64,000 bases of DNA. Origin: Mixia osmundae IAM 14324 (taxonomy: Eukaryota > Basidiomycota > Mixiomycetes > Mixiales > Mixiaceae). The DNA lies in NCBI RefSeq assembly GCF_000708205.1, contig NW_014575559.1:708575-772574 (forward strand). The letters are read 5' to 3'. Every line of letters begins with the position of its first letter. The stretch's first letter is position 1. Shown piece after piece: positions 11,268 through 21,712 of the stretch. The notes under the pieces are model-generated. The model saw only the letters and a program-made list of their open reading frames with translations. It was not told the origin of the DNA and searched no databases. The position numbers and the translations under genes were made by a program.

Positions 11268-14197
11268 CTATGCATGTCCGTTGGTCAGCTTGACAGCAGG
11301 CTCTGAAGCGAGCTCGTCTTCGGGCAGCATGTCCATATCCATCTGAGCCAATAGATAGTCAAGTATAAAACTTTCCTGAACGAGTGCCTTGTTGACGCGT
11401 ACGAGATGTCGCTCAGTGTAAGATATCAGTGCCGACAGGATCTCAGCAAACTGGTTGCTCTTTGCACGTGGCTTGTCATCGTCGAACTCGAGTATGGCAG
11501 CAGGACGGGTGAGTGATTGGGCGGAGTGATGCTTGAGGATCGCATACAAGATGACTTGAGCGATTTCTGATGTCCGCGCTGTCGTATTCCAATCTTTGAC
11601 GTAGTCTAACAGCTTCATGACGGCTTCTCGATCAAGCGAAGCGATGACTTGATCAACGGCGCCAGATCCAGTGATTGAACCTGTCCCAACAGGACCGAGA
11701 CTGCCGTCGCTGATGGCGTCAAATGACTCGCGATCGTTTGCCACAGTTGTGAAGAGGTTGTACAGCCGTCTGGGCTGATCCATCGTCAGAGCGAGCGAGA
11801 TGGCATTCTTGTAGTCCTTGAAGGCAATGAAGTTCTCCAGGTCTTGATTTCTGCATCCGACGTTTAAAGCGGCCGACGGCTTGGTTGAGATGAGCAACTT
11901 ACTTGAGTATCGTCTGCTCGAGCTTCTCGACCTTTTCGAGCTCAACTTGAGCAGTGATATCTTGCCAGATTGCAATGCTCGAGTCTGCCGCACCCGATGC
12001 AATCGTGCTACCGTCGCCAGAAGAAGTGAGAGCCCATATCTGACCTATGATGAGCGCATGCATGACTTGCGTCAGATCGAGAGGCTCACTTTGTCTTCGT
12101 GATGATCCAGCGTGGCAACACACTCCTCGTCGCGGACGTTCCAGACTTTGACCAGGCCGTCGGACGCGCTCGAGATGAGCTGCATGCCCCGTGTGATGAA
12201 ATCGACTCGAAGGACCGAATTCGTATGGCCCTCAAATGTCTGCGCCGCACATTCAGCCTTGCCGTCGGATCATGAAGCAGTCCCATACTTTGATGCACGC
12301 AAAGTCAGATAGACTCCACAATTTGACCGTACGATCGCCCGAAGAGGTAGCGACGCAAGGATCGACAGGCGAGAAACGAACGGACCAGACGCCTCGTTTG
12401 TGGCCCTTGAAAACGGCAAGCAATTGGAAGCTAGCACTCGCGCCTGCAGAGCCCTGGGAGTACTGTACCGACCACAACTTTGCAGTCTTGTCCTGCGAGC
12501 CCGAAATGATCATCCTGTCGTTGGGCGCAACATCGAGCGCGTTGATATCTTTATCGTGGATCTTGGTAGTGATGAGCGACCGCAAAGATGGAGTGTCTGT
12601 GCCGGCTTGGGCAAGCGCACTGAGATCCCATATCTTCATTGTGCGGTCTTGACTTGCAGTACAGAGAAAGTCGCCCTTTTGGCTGAGCGCAATCGCGCCC
12701 ACACTCTCGAGATGACCTTCGCATATCCCTCGACAACGGAAGCCGGTCCCGTCGTGCACCCATATTCTCGCAGTCTTGTCCTTGCTTCCACTAGCGATGA
12801 GTTGACAACCTTTTCGACTGAGACAGAGTACGACGTCTGTGTGTCCCGTAAGGAGCTTGACATCGAATCGTGCTAGATCGTACAGCCGTATAGAATCAGA
12901 ATTGGTCGAAATGACGAGATGAGACGGTTGCGCATCGGTTTCGCTGTCGAGCAAGAGCGCATCGACAACTTCGTCGTTGAAGCCGACAATGTGTCGTGCC
13001 TCCTTCAACTCTGGCACGCTGAGGAAGGTCAGTACAGTGTCAACCCGTACTGTCAGTATCAGCTGCGCTTGTTCGAGGTAGCTGCGGATGACCGAGAGCT
13101 TAGCACAGCGTGAATGGGTTGGGCAATCGTTGCTCACATTGCATCTGTCAATTCGTGACCCTCGAGCCGAGTGGGCACGGCAGAAGAGGCTATCGACGAG
13201 CTCTCTGTGAGATTCCACAGCCTGGCCATGCCTTTATCGCCAGCAGTAACGAAGCCAAGTTGCTGATCGTCGCTTGCTTTCCTCTTGCCCTTGGCATGCT
13301 TTGTGGGGCTCTGTTCGAGTAAGACGAGTGATGCAGCCTCGACGGACTCAAAGACGGGGATCGTCTTGAGCAAGTTGCCTTGGTCGCTATCCCACAAGTT
13401 GACAACGCGATCCCGACCTGCGCTAAGTAGCAGAGTCTTTACTGATCTTGACGCAGTCTCGGGCGCAACGCTGCGAATGATAGCTTGCAGAGAAGGCGAT
13501 TCGGCCAGACTGAGCGTGGACAGAGCTCTGACGGAGCTGACGTGACCTTGCGAGATGAAGAGACACTTTCGATCCTTGAGATCCCATGTCCTTATCTTGC
13601 CCTCGTCATCAGCGGAGATGAGCCTCGGCTTGCGCTTGTCGGAGACTTCGAAAGCGAGCGCAGAGAGAACAGAAGAGTGTCCCTTGAGTACATGCGTCGT
13701 GTGACCTTTTGAGCAATCCCATACTTTGAGTATACCGTCTGCACTGCCTGAAGCGAAAATGGATTGCGTCGGGTCGATGGCGAGTACGGAGATGGGCGCT
13801 TCGTGGGCTCGAGGGATAGTCACACCAGGCTGGAGCGTCTCCGGTTCTTCGTCGGGCGTGACAATCCAGCCTGAAAGGGAATAGATGCGGATGGTCAAGC
13901 TCCTGCTTGCAACGACGAGATAGTTCGACGAGACTGCCAGATGAGTGACCGGCGAGGGATCCTGCGCACACTCATGAGCGCCTAGTCTAGCTTGTGCATG
14001 CAAAGCCAGCTCACAGGGTGCAAGCGCTGGAGCTGTCTGCCCGTCTGCACGTCGGTAATGATGATCTCTTCATTGAGCGTCGTGAAGAGCCAATTGCCAT
14101 CTGGCGTAGCCGCGACTTTGCCGCCTGTGTAGATGGGCGAGTAGCTCTTGGACAGCTTGAAAGCCGTCTTGAGCTTGGCCGGTGGATTCTGTGCCAT
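11268..14197 (-). CDS. UTP13: U3 snoRNP / SSU processome WD40 protein Utp13 (TBL3)
   Basis: WD-repeat subunit of the UtpB complex, needed for 18S pre-rRNA processing in the nucleolus. Six exons: 14015-14197, 13138-13961, 12289-13081, 12090-12239, 11903-12039 and 11268-11850, giving 889 residues (yeast Utp13 is about 815). Introns are 49-56 bp. Two WD40 propellers can be followed: repeats such as IFASGSADGILKVWD, LIASGSKDKTARIWV and MIISGSQDKTAKLWS. The Utp13-specific C-terminal helical domain starts around KNQDLENFIAFKDYKNAI. Junctions CIK/TFEGHTNSVLRVDF and HHEDK/IWALTSSGDG restore conserved propeller strands. Head-to-head with FMC1; the C-terminus ends TNGHA. Confidence 0.92.
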
Positions 14198-14292
14198 TCG
14201 ACGGTGACGCTGCTCAAAATTTTGGATCGATCACTTTTGTCGCGACAGCAGGCGACACCGGCCGGCGACAGAGCCCGATCATCGAGTGAGAC
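14198..14292. promoter_or_regulatory. Divergent promoter UTP13/FMC1 with RRPE-like core
   Basis: 95 bp separate the two starts. AAAATTTT at 14216-14223 equals the core of the RRPE element found upstream of many fungal ribosome-biogenesis genes, the class UTP13 belongs to. One 8-bp match can arise by chance. Confidence 0.35.
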
Positions 14293-14841
14293 ATGACCTC
14301 AAGCGTGTCTTCGCTGTATAGACAGACCCTGCGAGCGTTCCGTAGATCTGTAGGCTTCATTGGGCGTGTGACAGGCCGATCAGTCTGACGTCTACTTGGG
14401 CTTGCAGAGCATTCACGCCTCGAGACAAGATCGAAGCGCCTCAGTAAGCTTGTACCTCCGGCAATGGTTCCAAGAGGCAGCGCAGAGGAACAGCGATGCA
14501 AGCACAGACGCTCCGGGTACGCTGCGGCGGCAAGTCGACAACATGACCACATTTCTCAGCAGCAATCGAAAATACAATGTACGCTGCTTTGCCTTTTCTC
14601 GGGCGACTGCTTTGCAACGCTCTCGCATGCTGATGAACAGCGCGTGGTGTAGGAGCTCGTCAAGCGATACAACTCTCAGTGGGATCTACCCGATGAGGAG
14701 CGACTGAGGCTCACTGCCAACCGCGTCGGGCTTCAGATGCCGGCTGAGGATCCCGAGAGCAGAGAACTGCCGACGGGCCAGACACAAGCAGCTGCAGCCA
14801 ACCTGCCCGTCAACGATGCTGCCTCTGCTCGCTCTCGCTGA
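14293..14841 (+). CDS. FMC1: ATP synthase assembly factor FMC1-like (LYR family)
   Basis: Small mitochondrial protein needed with Atp12 for F1-ATPase assembly. Exons 14293-14349, 14408-14578 and 14653-14841 (introns 58 and 74 bp) give 138 residues, close to known Fmc1 length. The N-terminus has an LYR motif (SSLYRQTLRAFRR). Later come DNMTTFLSSNRKYN and, across the second junction, ELVKRYNSQWDLPDEERLRL followed by TANRVGLQMP, the conserved Fmc1 end region. The C-terminal ~35 residues are low-complexity and extra to the family. The second intron is the longest well-supported one nearby. Other LYR proteins lack the ELVKRYN block, so Fmc1 is preferred. Confidence 0.75.
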
Positions 14842-15150
14842 TCGTGTGGACCAGCATCTTCTTGTTGTACTCATTTGGACGCATCTCTACCAGTGCAGCC
14901 GTGAGGCTCTTGCTGTGCCTTGCCGTGGCATACTCCTCGTCTGAGCAGGCAGTCATCGCGCTTGTGTCGATGCCGATTGAGAACAGTAGTGCTCGTGAAT
15001 CGCAGAACAGGTCTGCATGAGGGTTACAAACATCATCACGATCGTCTGCAGCTAGCAAGTCCACCGTCGTTCAGCTGGACCACTCGAAAACCGAGTCGAC
15101 AGAGCCTTGACATGCGAAAGCAGACAGGATGCTGGCATGCGAACAGATGC
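14842..15150. other. Intergenic between convergent FMC1 and RPL39, 309 bp
   Basis: Should hold both 3' UTRs. A minus-strand open frame (14810-15064) overlaps the FMC1 end and matches nothing recognisable. Confidence 0.5.
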
Positions 15151-15476
15151 TCATACTGCAAGCATTGGCAAACCATGAGCCCGAGCGAGCAGTGAGCAAA
15201 AGCAGCGACAGACTGTTGAGCTTGGTGTGCCTCCAATTCCTCATCTTCATGTTGTACGAGACCTTTCCTTTGCTCTTGATCTGCGGTCCCCCATCGAGTC
15301 AGCGGGGCTCACCCGTTTGAGGCTAGAGCTTCACGCACCCGGAACCACTGAGGCACCGGCCTGTTCGTCCTCGCCGCCTTTGACAGCTTGACCTTTGTCT
15401 TGAACGTCTTGTTTGAACCCTGTCGAGTCCCTTGACGTCAGCTCTGGCTCGCTTGACATGTACTCAGCCGCACCAT
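15151..15476 (-). CDS. RPL39: 60S ribosomal protein eL39
   Basis: 51-residue ribosomal protein lining the exit tunnel. It is spread over four tiny exons: the ATG alone (15474-15476), 15339-15419, 15214-15280, and a 5-base last exon (15151-15155) that supplies the end of the Ile codon and the TGA stop. Introns are 54, 58 and 58 bp. The mature order is recognisable throughout: NKTFKTKVKLSKAARTNRP, VPQWFR, then KGKVSYNMKMRNWRHTKLNI. Length equals that of eL39 in other eukaryotes. No exon is long enough to be found as an open frame, so the gene is easily missed. It lies head-to-head with GLN4. Confidence 0.92.
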
Positions 15477-15624
15477 CTTGATGAAAGACTTGATCAAGTC
15501 AGTGCAAGCCAACGACAGTGGCAGCTTTTGATTTCTCTCACGATTTCATCGAGATGAACTCGAAGTATCTAACGCCTGCTGCGCGTTTACACTTCGATAT
15601 TGCCTGCGTAGAACATCCGCTTTC
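15477..15624. promoter_or_regulatory. Divergent promoter RPL39/GLN4 with 14-bp palindrome
   Basis: 148 bp between starts. GACTTGATCAAGTC at 15487-15500 is a perfect palindrome 10 bp upstream of the RPL39 ATG, and could be a dimeric-factor site or chance. Confidence 0.3.
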
Positions 15625-17959
15625 ATGGCAGCAGCTCCCGCAGACGCAGGGCCACAAAAGCCCAAACGCAAGGTCGATGAAGGTCCGAAGCTCGCCCGAG
15701 AAGAGACATTCGCGCTGGTCCAGTCTTGGACGCAAGAACACAAGGCAGAGATAGAGGAGCAAGGCGGATGGCAATGCGAGAAGAAGCTCATCGGCACCTT
15801 TCGCTCACTGCCCGCTACCCGATCTTCAGCTGTACCCGATGTCTCGGCCGCTATCGCACAATCTCTCGGAGAGCTCTTGGGGCCCAAACCGGCAAAAGAA
15901 CCTGTTGCAAAGGTCCCGAAACCAACAGTCAGTTTACTCTCTTGCGGCTACCGAGGTAGATCGTGACGAGGTCGTGCAGGCCGATGCAAAGGGTAAAGCG
16001 ACAGAGGCGCCCGTGCCCGACATGTTCAAGGAAGGCTTCCTCGCGCACTTACACAAGCCAGGCGAGAACCCTCAGATCGATCAGAGATTCAAAGAGGAGC
16101 ATCTCAGAGCGACGGGCGGCAAGGTCGTCACTCGTTTCCCGCCAGAACCCAGCGGATCGCTCCATATCGGTCATTGGTCAGCTTCGATCAAGTGCTCCCT
16201 CGTACGTATCGCTGACCGAACTGTCACACGAGCAGCAAAGCCATTGCGATCAACTTTGGGTATGCTCAATATCACCGCGGGATATGCTACTTGCGCTTCG
16301 ATGATACCAACCCGGCTGCGGAAGAAGGCGCACACTTTGACGCTATCCTTTCGACGATCCGTTGGCTGGGCTATGAGCCTTATCAGATCACTTACTCCTC
16401 TGACCACTTCCAGCGACTTTACGAGCTAGCTCAGCAACTCATCAAGAAGGGTAAAGCCTACACCTGTTCGTGTACACCCGAGCAGGTCAAGTTCAACAGG
16501 GGTGGAGAAGAGAGACCGACTCGTATAGCTTGCGAGCACCGCGACAAGCCGCCCCAGCTTTGCCTGGACGAATTCGAGGGGATGCGACTGGGCAAATACA
16601 AAAAGGGTGAGGTGACGCTGCGAATGAAGCAAGATCTGGAGAATCCGAACCCGCAAATGTGGGATCTCATGGCCTATCGTATCGTCGATGAGCCACATCA
16701 CCGGACGGGCTCAGATTGGCGTATCTATCCCACCTATGACTTCACCCACTGTCTCTGCGATAGCTTTGAGAACATCAGGTGGGCCTACAGCGTCCTCAAC
16801 GCAAGCCGTTGCTCAACGGCTGTACAGTCATTCACTGTGCACGACAGAGTTCATAGCAGCTCGAGAAAGCTACGAGTGGCTCTGCGACGAGCTGGAGATC
16901 TACAAGCCGCGCCAATCCGAATATGGCCGTCTGAGCTTGCAAGGGACGATCACAAGCAAGCGCAAGATCAACAAGCTCGTCGATCTCGGTCACGTCATGA
17001 GCTGGAGCGATCCTCGTCTCTACACCGTCGATGCACTCAGACGGCGAGGCGTACCCCCAGGTGCGATCCTCGACTTTGTCAACGAGATCGGCGTCACTTC
17101 TGCTATATCGACGATCAGCTTGGCCCGGTTTGAGCAAGCCATACGAGCCTACTTGGAAGTCAATACGCCCCGACTCATGATGGTGCTTGAGCCTGTCAGA
17201 TTGACCCTCACAAATGTACCTGATGATTATGTCGTCATGTGCGAGAAGCCTCTGCATCCGAAGAATCCTGCCCTGGGCAAGAACACCGTGCCTTTTGCAA
17301 AGCACGTCTACATCGATCGCTCCGATTTCAGATCGGAAGACTCGCCAGACTACTTCCGTCTTGCGCCTGGCAAATCAGTCGGTCTGCTCAATGCGCCACA
17401 TACTGTCAAGTGCACTTCGTTCAAGACAGACGCGTCCACGGGACAGGTCGTCGAGATCTTGTGCAAATTAGAGAATTCGGGACCTTTCGTCAAATCAAAA
17501 GCGTACATCCAATGGGTGGCAGACCATGAGCCGTCGGGCAGTCCGGTACGAATCAGCGAGACGCGTGTGTTCCACGCTTTGTTCAAGTCTGACAACCCGG
17601 CTGGCGCGCCGAACTTTTTGGACGAGGTCAAGCCGAACAGCCTCGAGGTCTTCCAGAGCGCGTTGATCGAGACTGGCTTCCTCGATGTGGCTCAGACGGA
17701 GCTTGCCAAAGCCAAGGCGGATGCCGAGAAGAGGACCTCAGCAGTCTCTCAAGGTCAGCATGATAGATCGAGTGCTGGCGCGCCAGAGGCAGAGGCTTCG
17801 CAGCTCTACGGCTACGAGTCCATACGCTTTCAGGGTATGCGAACGGCCTACTTTGCCGTCGATTATGACAGCGATCTCGTCCTCGATGCATCCAAGCCAT
17901 CCAAGATCATCCTCAATCGTATCGTTTCGCTCAAGGCAGACAGCGGTAAAAATTCCTAG
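15625..17959 (+). CDS. GLN4: Glutaminyl-tRNA synthetase
   Basis: Class I synthetase charging tRNA-Gln in the cytosol. Exons 15625-15927, 15980-16176, 16236-16778 and 16828-17959 give 724 residues. The HIGH-type signature is [13 protein letters not shown], and the junction into [14 protein letters not shown] restores the Rossmann fold. The KMSKS-equivalent is [16 protein letters not shown], followed by [16 protein letters not shown]. The anticodon-binding beta-barrels follow (from about residue 460). The N-terminal ~120 residues are a short, Lys/Pro-rich appended region, reduced compared with the yeast N-terminal domain. Introns are 52, 59 and 49 bp. Convergent with the prefoldin gene, 58 bp apart. 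Confidence 0.95.
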
Positions 17960-18017
17960 ACGTTGTGATGATGATGATGAAATTTGTACGACAACAGTAT
18001 TGCAACGCTTGCAGCTC

Positions 18018-18564
18018 TCACGAGTCCCCTCGCTCGAGATTGATGGCAGATCCGAACTTGCCGTAGAGCTGCTTCTTGAGTTCGTCCATCTTTTGCCTGC
18101 ACTCGCCCGACTCGGTCTCGAGCGCGTCTATCGAACTCTGTAGCTCGCCCTGGCTCTGGGTGACTGCCTCGAGCACACGAGCGACTGAGAGGTGTAAAAA
18201 GCATGATTGCAGCTTGTATCTGTGTCTGCACATGAGTGCCGTTGTGCAAGGCAAAGGCGTTGACATACGGCACGATATCATCCTCGTCTGCCAGCTCCAA
18301 TTCCATCGAGAGGTCGTCCAATGTCTCTTTCTCGGTCTGTTGCAGCCTTTCAGCACCTTCGACGAGAAGCAGGGGGCAGACTGACTGTAGCTATCTCGAG
18401 CTCCGAAGCGACCTCTTCCGCTCGTGAGTTGTGTTTCGAGAACTCGTTGATGGCGTCTTGGTCTGTTCGATTGACCTCTGCATCTTGCTCGTCTTTGTCG
18501 TTAAGCTAGCGATGAATGCGTCAGATTAGTCTGGGTCAGCACGAGGCACGCTCACCATGCGCAT
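18018..18564 (-). CDS. GIM3: Prefoldin subunit 4
   Basis: Beta-type subunit of the prefoldin hexamer that delivers actin and tubulin to the CCT chaperonin. Exons 18556-18564, 18386-18505, 18265-18336 and 18018-18212 give 131 residues, the usual PFD4 length. The first exon codes only Met-Arg-Met. The N-terminal coiled coil includes NRTDQDAINEFSKHNSRAEE. The hairpin has the PFD4 block DDLSMELELADEDDIVPY, then SCFLHLSVARVLEAV. The second coiled coil ends MDELKKQLYGKFGSAINLE, a clear PFD4 end. Introns are 50, 49 and 52 bp. At the third junction the usual KIGD residues are replaced by LQ, so that splice choice is less certain. Confidence 0.88.
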
Positions 18565-19194
18565 CTTTGCGGTTAGCTAGCGCCTAGCGCTCTGGCGTGT
18601 TGGCTATATTTTGGTTCTTACTTGATTCGATCCCGCCCTCAAACACAGATCCCTGACCCTGACAATATTCACGAGTCAATCCTATACATAGACTATCCCG
18701 TCTGTCAGTTCAATCCCTAATTGCGCTACCCAATACACTGCGTCAGTCGGGCGCGGCTCTATATAGGCTCATGCGTTCTCCCACTTCTTGGGCATTCTTC
18801 GTCGTTTGCACCAAGATCGTGCATACACATGTTTACTCGCATAATTGGTCTTACCAGGACCTTTTCAGGATCACGAGGACTCTGGAGGGGATATAGCTGA
18901 TACGAGCTGTTTGTCTCCTTGTAGGACTACAAGCTCGACTCTCTCTAGCTATAACTCCAATATCCACGTAATGAATCCTGTTGGCATGGTCCTGAGGTAG
19001 ACCTGCACATTGGCAGCTTTGCGAGCCATTGCGACTTTGTGAACGTGAACGTGACTGTCGGCGCCGGACACCCGACGAAGTGGTAGGAGACTCGTCTTAT
19101 CATTTGCATCGAAGCTGAGTCAATGAGCGCGCGCTGATAGCTGGAATGGCGAGCGCAGGCAAGCGAAGCTGCTCTTGGGGACTTCCTGTCATGT
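18565..19194. other. Intergenic, no protein gene
   Basis: First 630 bp of a 1.4 kb gap. It contains TATATA at about 18773 and, 75-80 bp downstream, the structured stretch listed separately. No protein-like reading frame. Confidence 0.5.
18850..19090 (+). ncRNA. Candidate structured RNA with a U1-like stem-loop I
   Basis: TCTTACCAGG (18850-18858) is followed by a 9-bp helix, CCTTTTCAG (18860-18868) with CTGGAGGGG (18882-18890), closed by a loop starting GATCACGAGG. U1 snRNA has ACUUACC, then stem-loop I with a GAUCAnGAAG loop bound by U1-70K, at similar spacing. Further on are complementary arms ATAGCT/AGCTAT, a loose Sm-like ACTTTGTG and a hairpin GTCGG/CCGAC. Against it: the 5' end lacks the A of ACUUACC although introns here mostly have C or T at +6, the Sm site is poor and the length is long for a fungal U1. 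Boundaries are guesses. Confidence 0.2.
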
Positions 19195-19960
19195 TCACTT
19201 GCAGGATCTCCAAGTTGGGAGGCTCGGACAGTTCGAGAGCTGATCTACTGGTACCACGTCACATTGCAGACAGATCTTGCAGTCTTGCAGATTGGGCAAC
19301 TTGATCTTTGGTGATTCGTCATCGATGGGGCTTATTACAAAGACCCGCACTGTCTTGAGCGTTTGTGCATGGAGTGCGAGGAGCTTTCGTAGCGACTCTA
19401 GGAACGTGACGTATTCGAAGCGCAAGAAAGTCAGTCTGGTCCGCCAAGCGGACACATCCGTCCAGCTTGCCCAACGTCGCGCAGAGGTGGAGCTGACTCA
19501 TTCGGATACATGACTCGGTTGAGCTCGAGAGACGTGATTTGCCTAACGTGCCCGATGATTCTAGGCGCTCACTCTTCGTCCAGAACGGAACGAACGCTGC
19601 GTGGCACGATAAGGCATAGAGACAGTCTCGACGACCGACAAGAACAGCTCGCATCGAAGCTGTCGGATAGAGTAGTGGATCAGACTTGGCTGATTGCCGT
19701 TGTACGACGTTCGATTGGCGTCGACGACGTCCAGGCATCTGGCACTGTAGCACGCTCGGAAGAGGCTTCGAGGAGCTCGACCGAGCTCTCGTCGAGACGC
19801 GTCAATCTATATCGCGCAGGCGAAGAAGTGCCTCGAGCACCCACACCTGGCACCTCAGACTCGCCAACGTGCGCATATAGTGTCGTCGTTCCACTCGTGC
19901 CGCTGGATCGCTTGTAGCGGGCGCGAAAAGGACAGATCGCGTCACCAGCAACCTTGGACG
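19195..19960 (-). pseudogene. F-box/LRR-like fragment, possibly degenerate
   Basis: A stretch on the minus strand reads like leucine-rich segments of fungal F-box proteins: LRFEYVTFLESLRKLLAL, then TLKTVRVFVISP and LPNLQDCKICLQCDVVPV (19195-19455), and upstream, in another frame, LIHYSIRQLRCELFLSVVE. I could not join them into one convincing gene with start and stop, and no F-box was found. It may be a decayed gene or an unresolved multi-exon one. Confidence 0.3.
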
Positions 19961-19961
19961 A

Positions 19962-21648
19962 ATGCTGCAAAATGCTGCACAGTCATTTTGCCGACATGCA
20001 GCCATCAGAGCCCAGCTCCTGAGCTACAGTAGACGATCAATTGCTCGACAACAGAGTACCGCTGCAATCGATGCGACGCAAAATGCAGCCATCAATGTCT
20101 TTGATCTGCTTGAGGCGCGCGGCATGGTCAAACAGAGCACGAGGCAAGCAGATGCACGAGTACTTCCAGCTGAGCCTGATTCGGTGAGACAGCAATGCCG
20201 GTCTCCGCACACATTTGGAAAATCCCAGAAGCGTCTACTTGGGGATTGATCCTACCGCAGAATCACTTCATGTTGGACATCTGCTCGGCCTCGTCGCGCT
20301 CGGCCACTTCCAAAGGGCTGGTCACGAGCCTATCATTCTGGTATGCCGGATCTCATCAACGCTATCAGGAATAGAGTGACAAGGAGCGCAGATTGGCGGA
20401 GGAACAGGCACCGTCGGCGACCCGACAGGACGATCGGACGAACGAATAGCCCAAACAAGCAGTACTATCGCCAACAACGCTCGTCTCATCAAAGCGCAGG
20501 TTGAGGGGATCTTCTACCATTTCACCTCTTCACTCGATCGTGACACCTTGCCCGCTCTGCGCGTCGTCAACAATCGCGATTGGCTGAAAGATGTCAGCCT
20601 CTTGGAGTTTCTTGCTGGACCAGCAAAGTACGCTCGCGTTAGTCAGATGCTTGCGAGAGACAGGTGCGCGTGAAAGCTGCACTCTGCGCATATGCTGATC
20701 TGTTGGCGCAGCGCGAAGACCCGGCTAGAATCGCAGTCTGGCATGTCCTTCACCGAGTTTACCTACCAACTGCTCCAGGCGTACGATTTCCTGCACCTCC
20801 ATGCTCATCAGCGCTGCACCATCCAACTAGGCGGGTCCGATCAATGGGGCAATATACAATCCGGTATCGATCTCATCAACCGACGCTGTCGCCCAATTGG
20901 CTTCAGCCAGGATATCTCTACAAACCCTCAAGCGTTCGGGATCACCGTGCCTTTACTGCAGACCGCTGCGGGCGAAAAATTTGGCAAGTCCGCCGGCAAT
21001 GCCATCTGGCTCGATCGCGATCGCACGAATGACAAGGCATTTAGCGATGTACGATTGATTTTAGGATTCAGCCAGCGCGGGCTAACGTCTGCACAGTTCT
21101 TTCGTCAGACGCGCGACACAGATGTGCGGCAGTACTTGCAGTACTTCACATTCCTGCCGTCGAGAGAGATTGACGAGATCATGCAAAAGCAAGAGACACA
21201 ACCAGGCTATGCACAAGAGGTGCTCGCAGAGCATGTCACTCGCATCGCTCGGGGACAGAACGAACTCGACAAGGCCAAGGCCATTATCAACCTTATTCAG
21301 GGTGGCTCACTTGGCAAAGAACACTTCAAGACTATCCTGGACGCAATCGGTCGTACGCCAGAAGAAGCCAAGCTTACCAATGCTATCGCAAGGACGTATA
21401 TAGCAGGAGATATTATCAAGAGAGTCGGCCATCACAATCTCCTGGTCATGAGCGGTATGGCAGAGACGAAGAGCCAAGCGCGCAAATTCATGGCTACTGG
21501 AAGCTATCATGTCAATGGCGACAAGCTGGAGGCTGACCCCCGAACGACGATAGCGCGGCATCTGTACGCTCAAGGTGCGATCACCGTGGCTCGTGGACGG
21601 AGATCGGCTCTGCACGTCTTTGTCGTGCACCCGCCTGCGTCGACCTAA
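19962..21648 (+). CDS. MSY1: Mitochondrial tyrosyl-tRNA synthetase
   Basis: Class I synthetase charging mitochondrial tRNA-Tyr. Exons 19962-20143, 20193-20340, 20392-20663 and 20712-21648 give 512 residues. The N-terminus is Arg/Gln/Ser-rich without acids ([20 protein letters not shown]), a matrix-targeting type. Signature regions: [51 protein letters not shown], and KFGKS for KMSKS. A C-terminal S4-like domain is seen ([20 protein letters not shown]). The first intron (20144-20192) begins GC, not GT: all GT sites nearby lie in the wrong phase, while AG/GCAAG restores [19 protein letters not shown]. Other introns are 51 and 48 bp. Confidence 0.92.
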
Positions 21649-21712
21649 ATGAATGCAATTCAGATGTGCGCATTTTGCCTTTGGGCTTGCTTATGCAGTT
21701 GATGTTAGAAGC

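Noticed and set aside
14810-15064. Minus-strand frame of 84 codons
   Set aside because: Overlaps the FMC1 coding end and lies in the 3' flank of RPL39; no recognisable domain.
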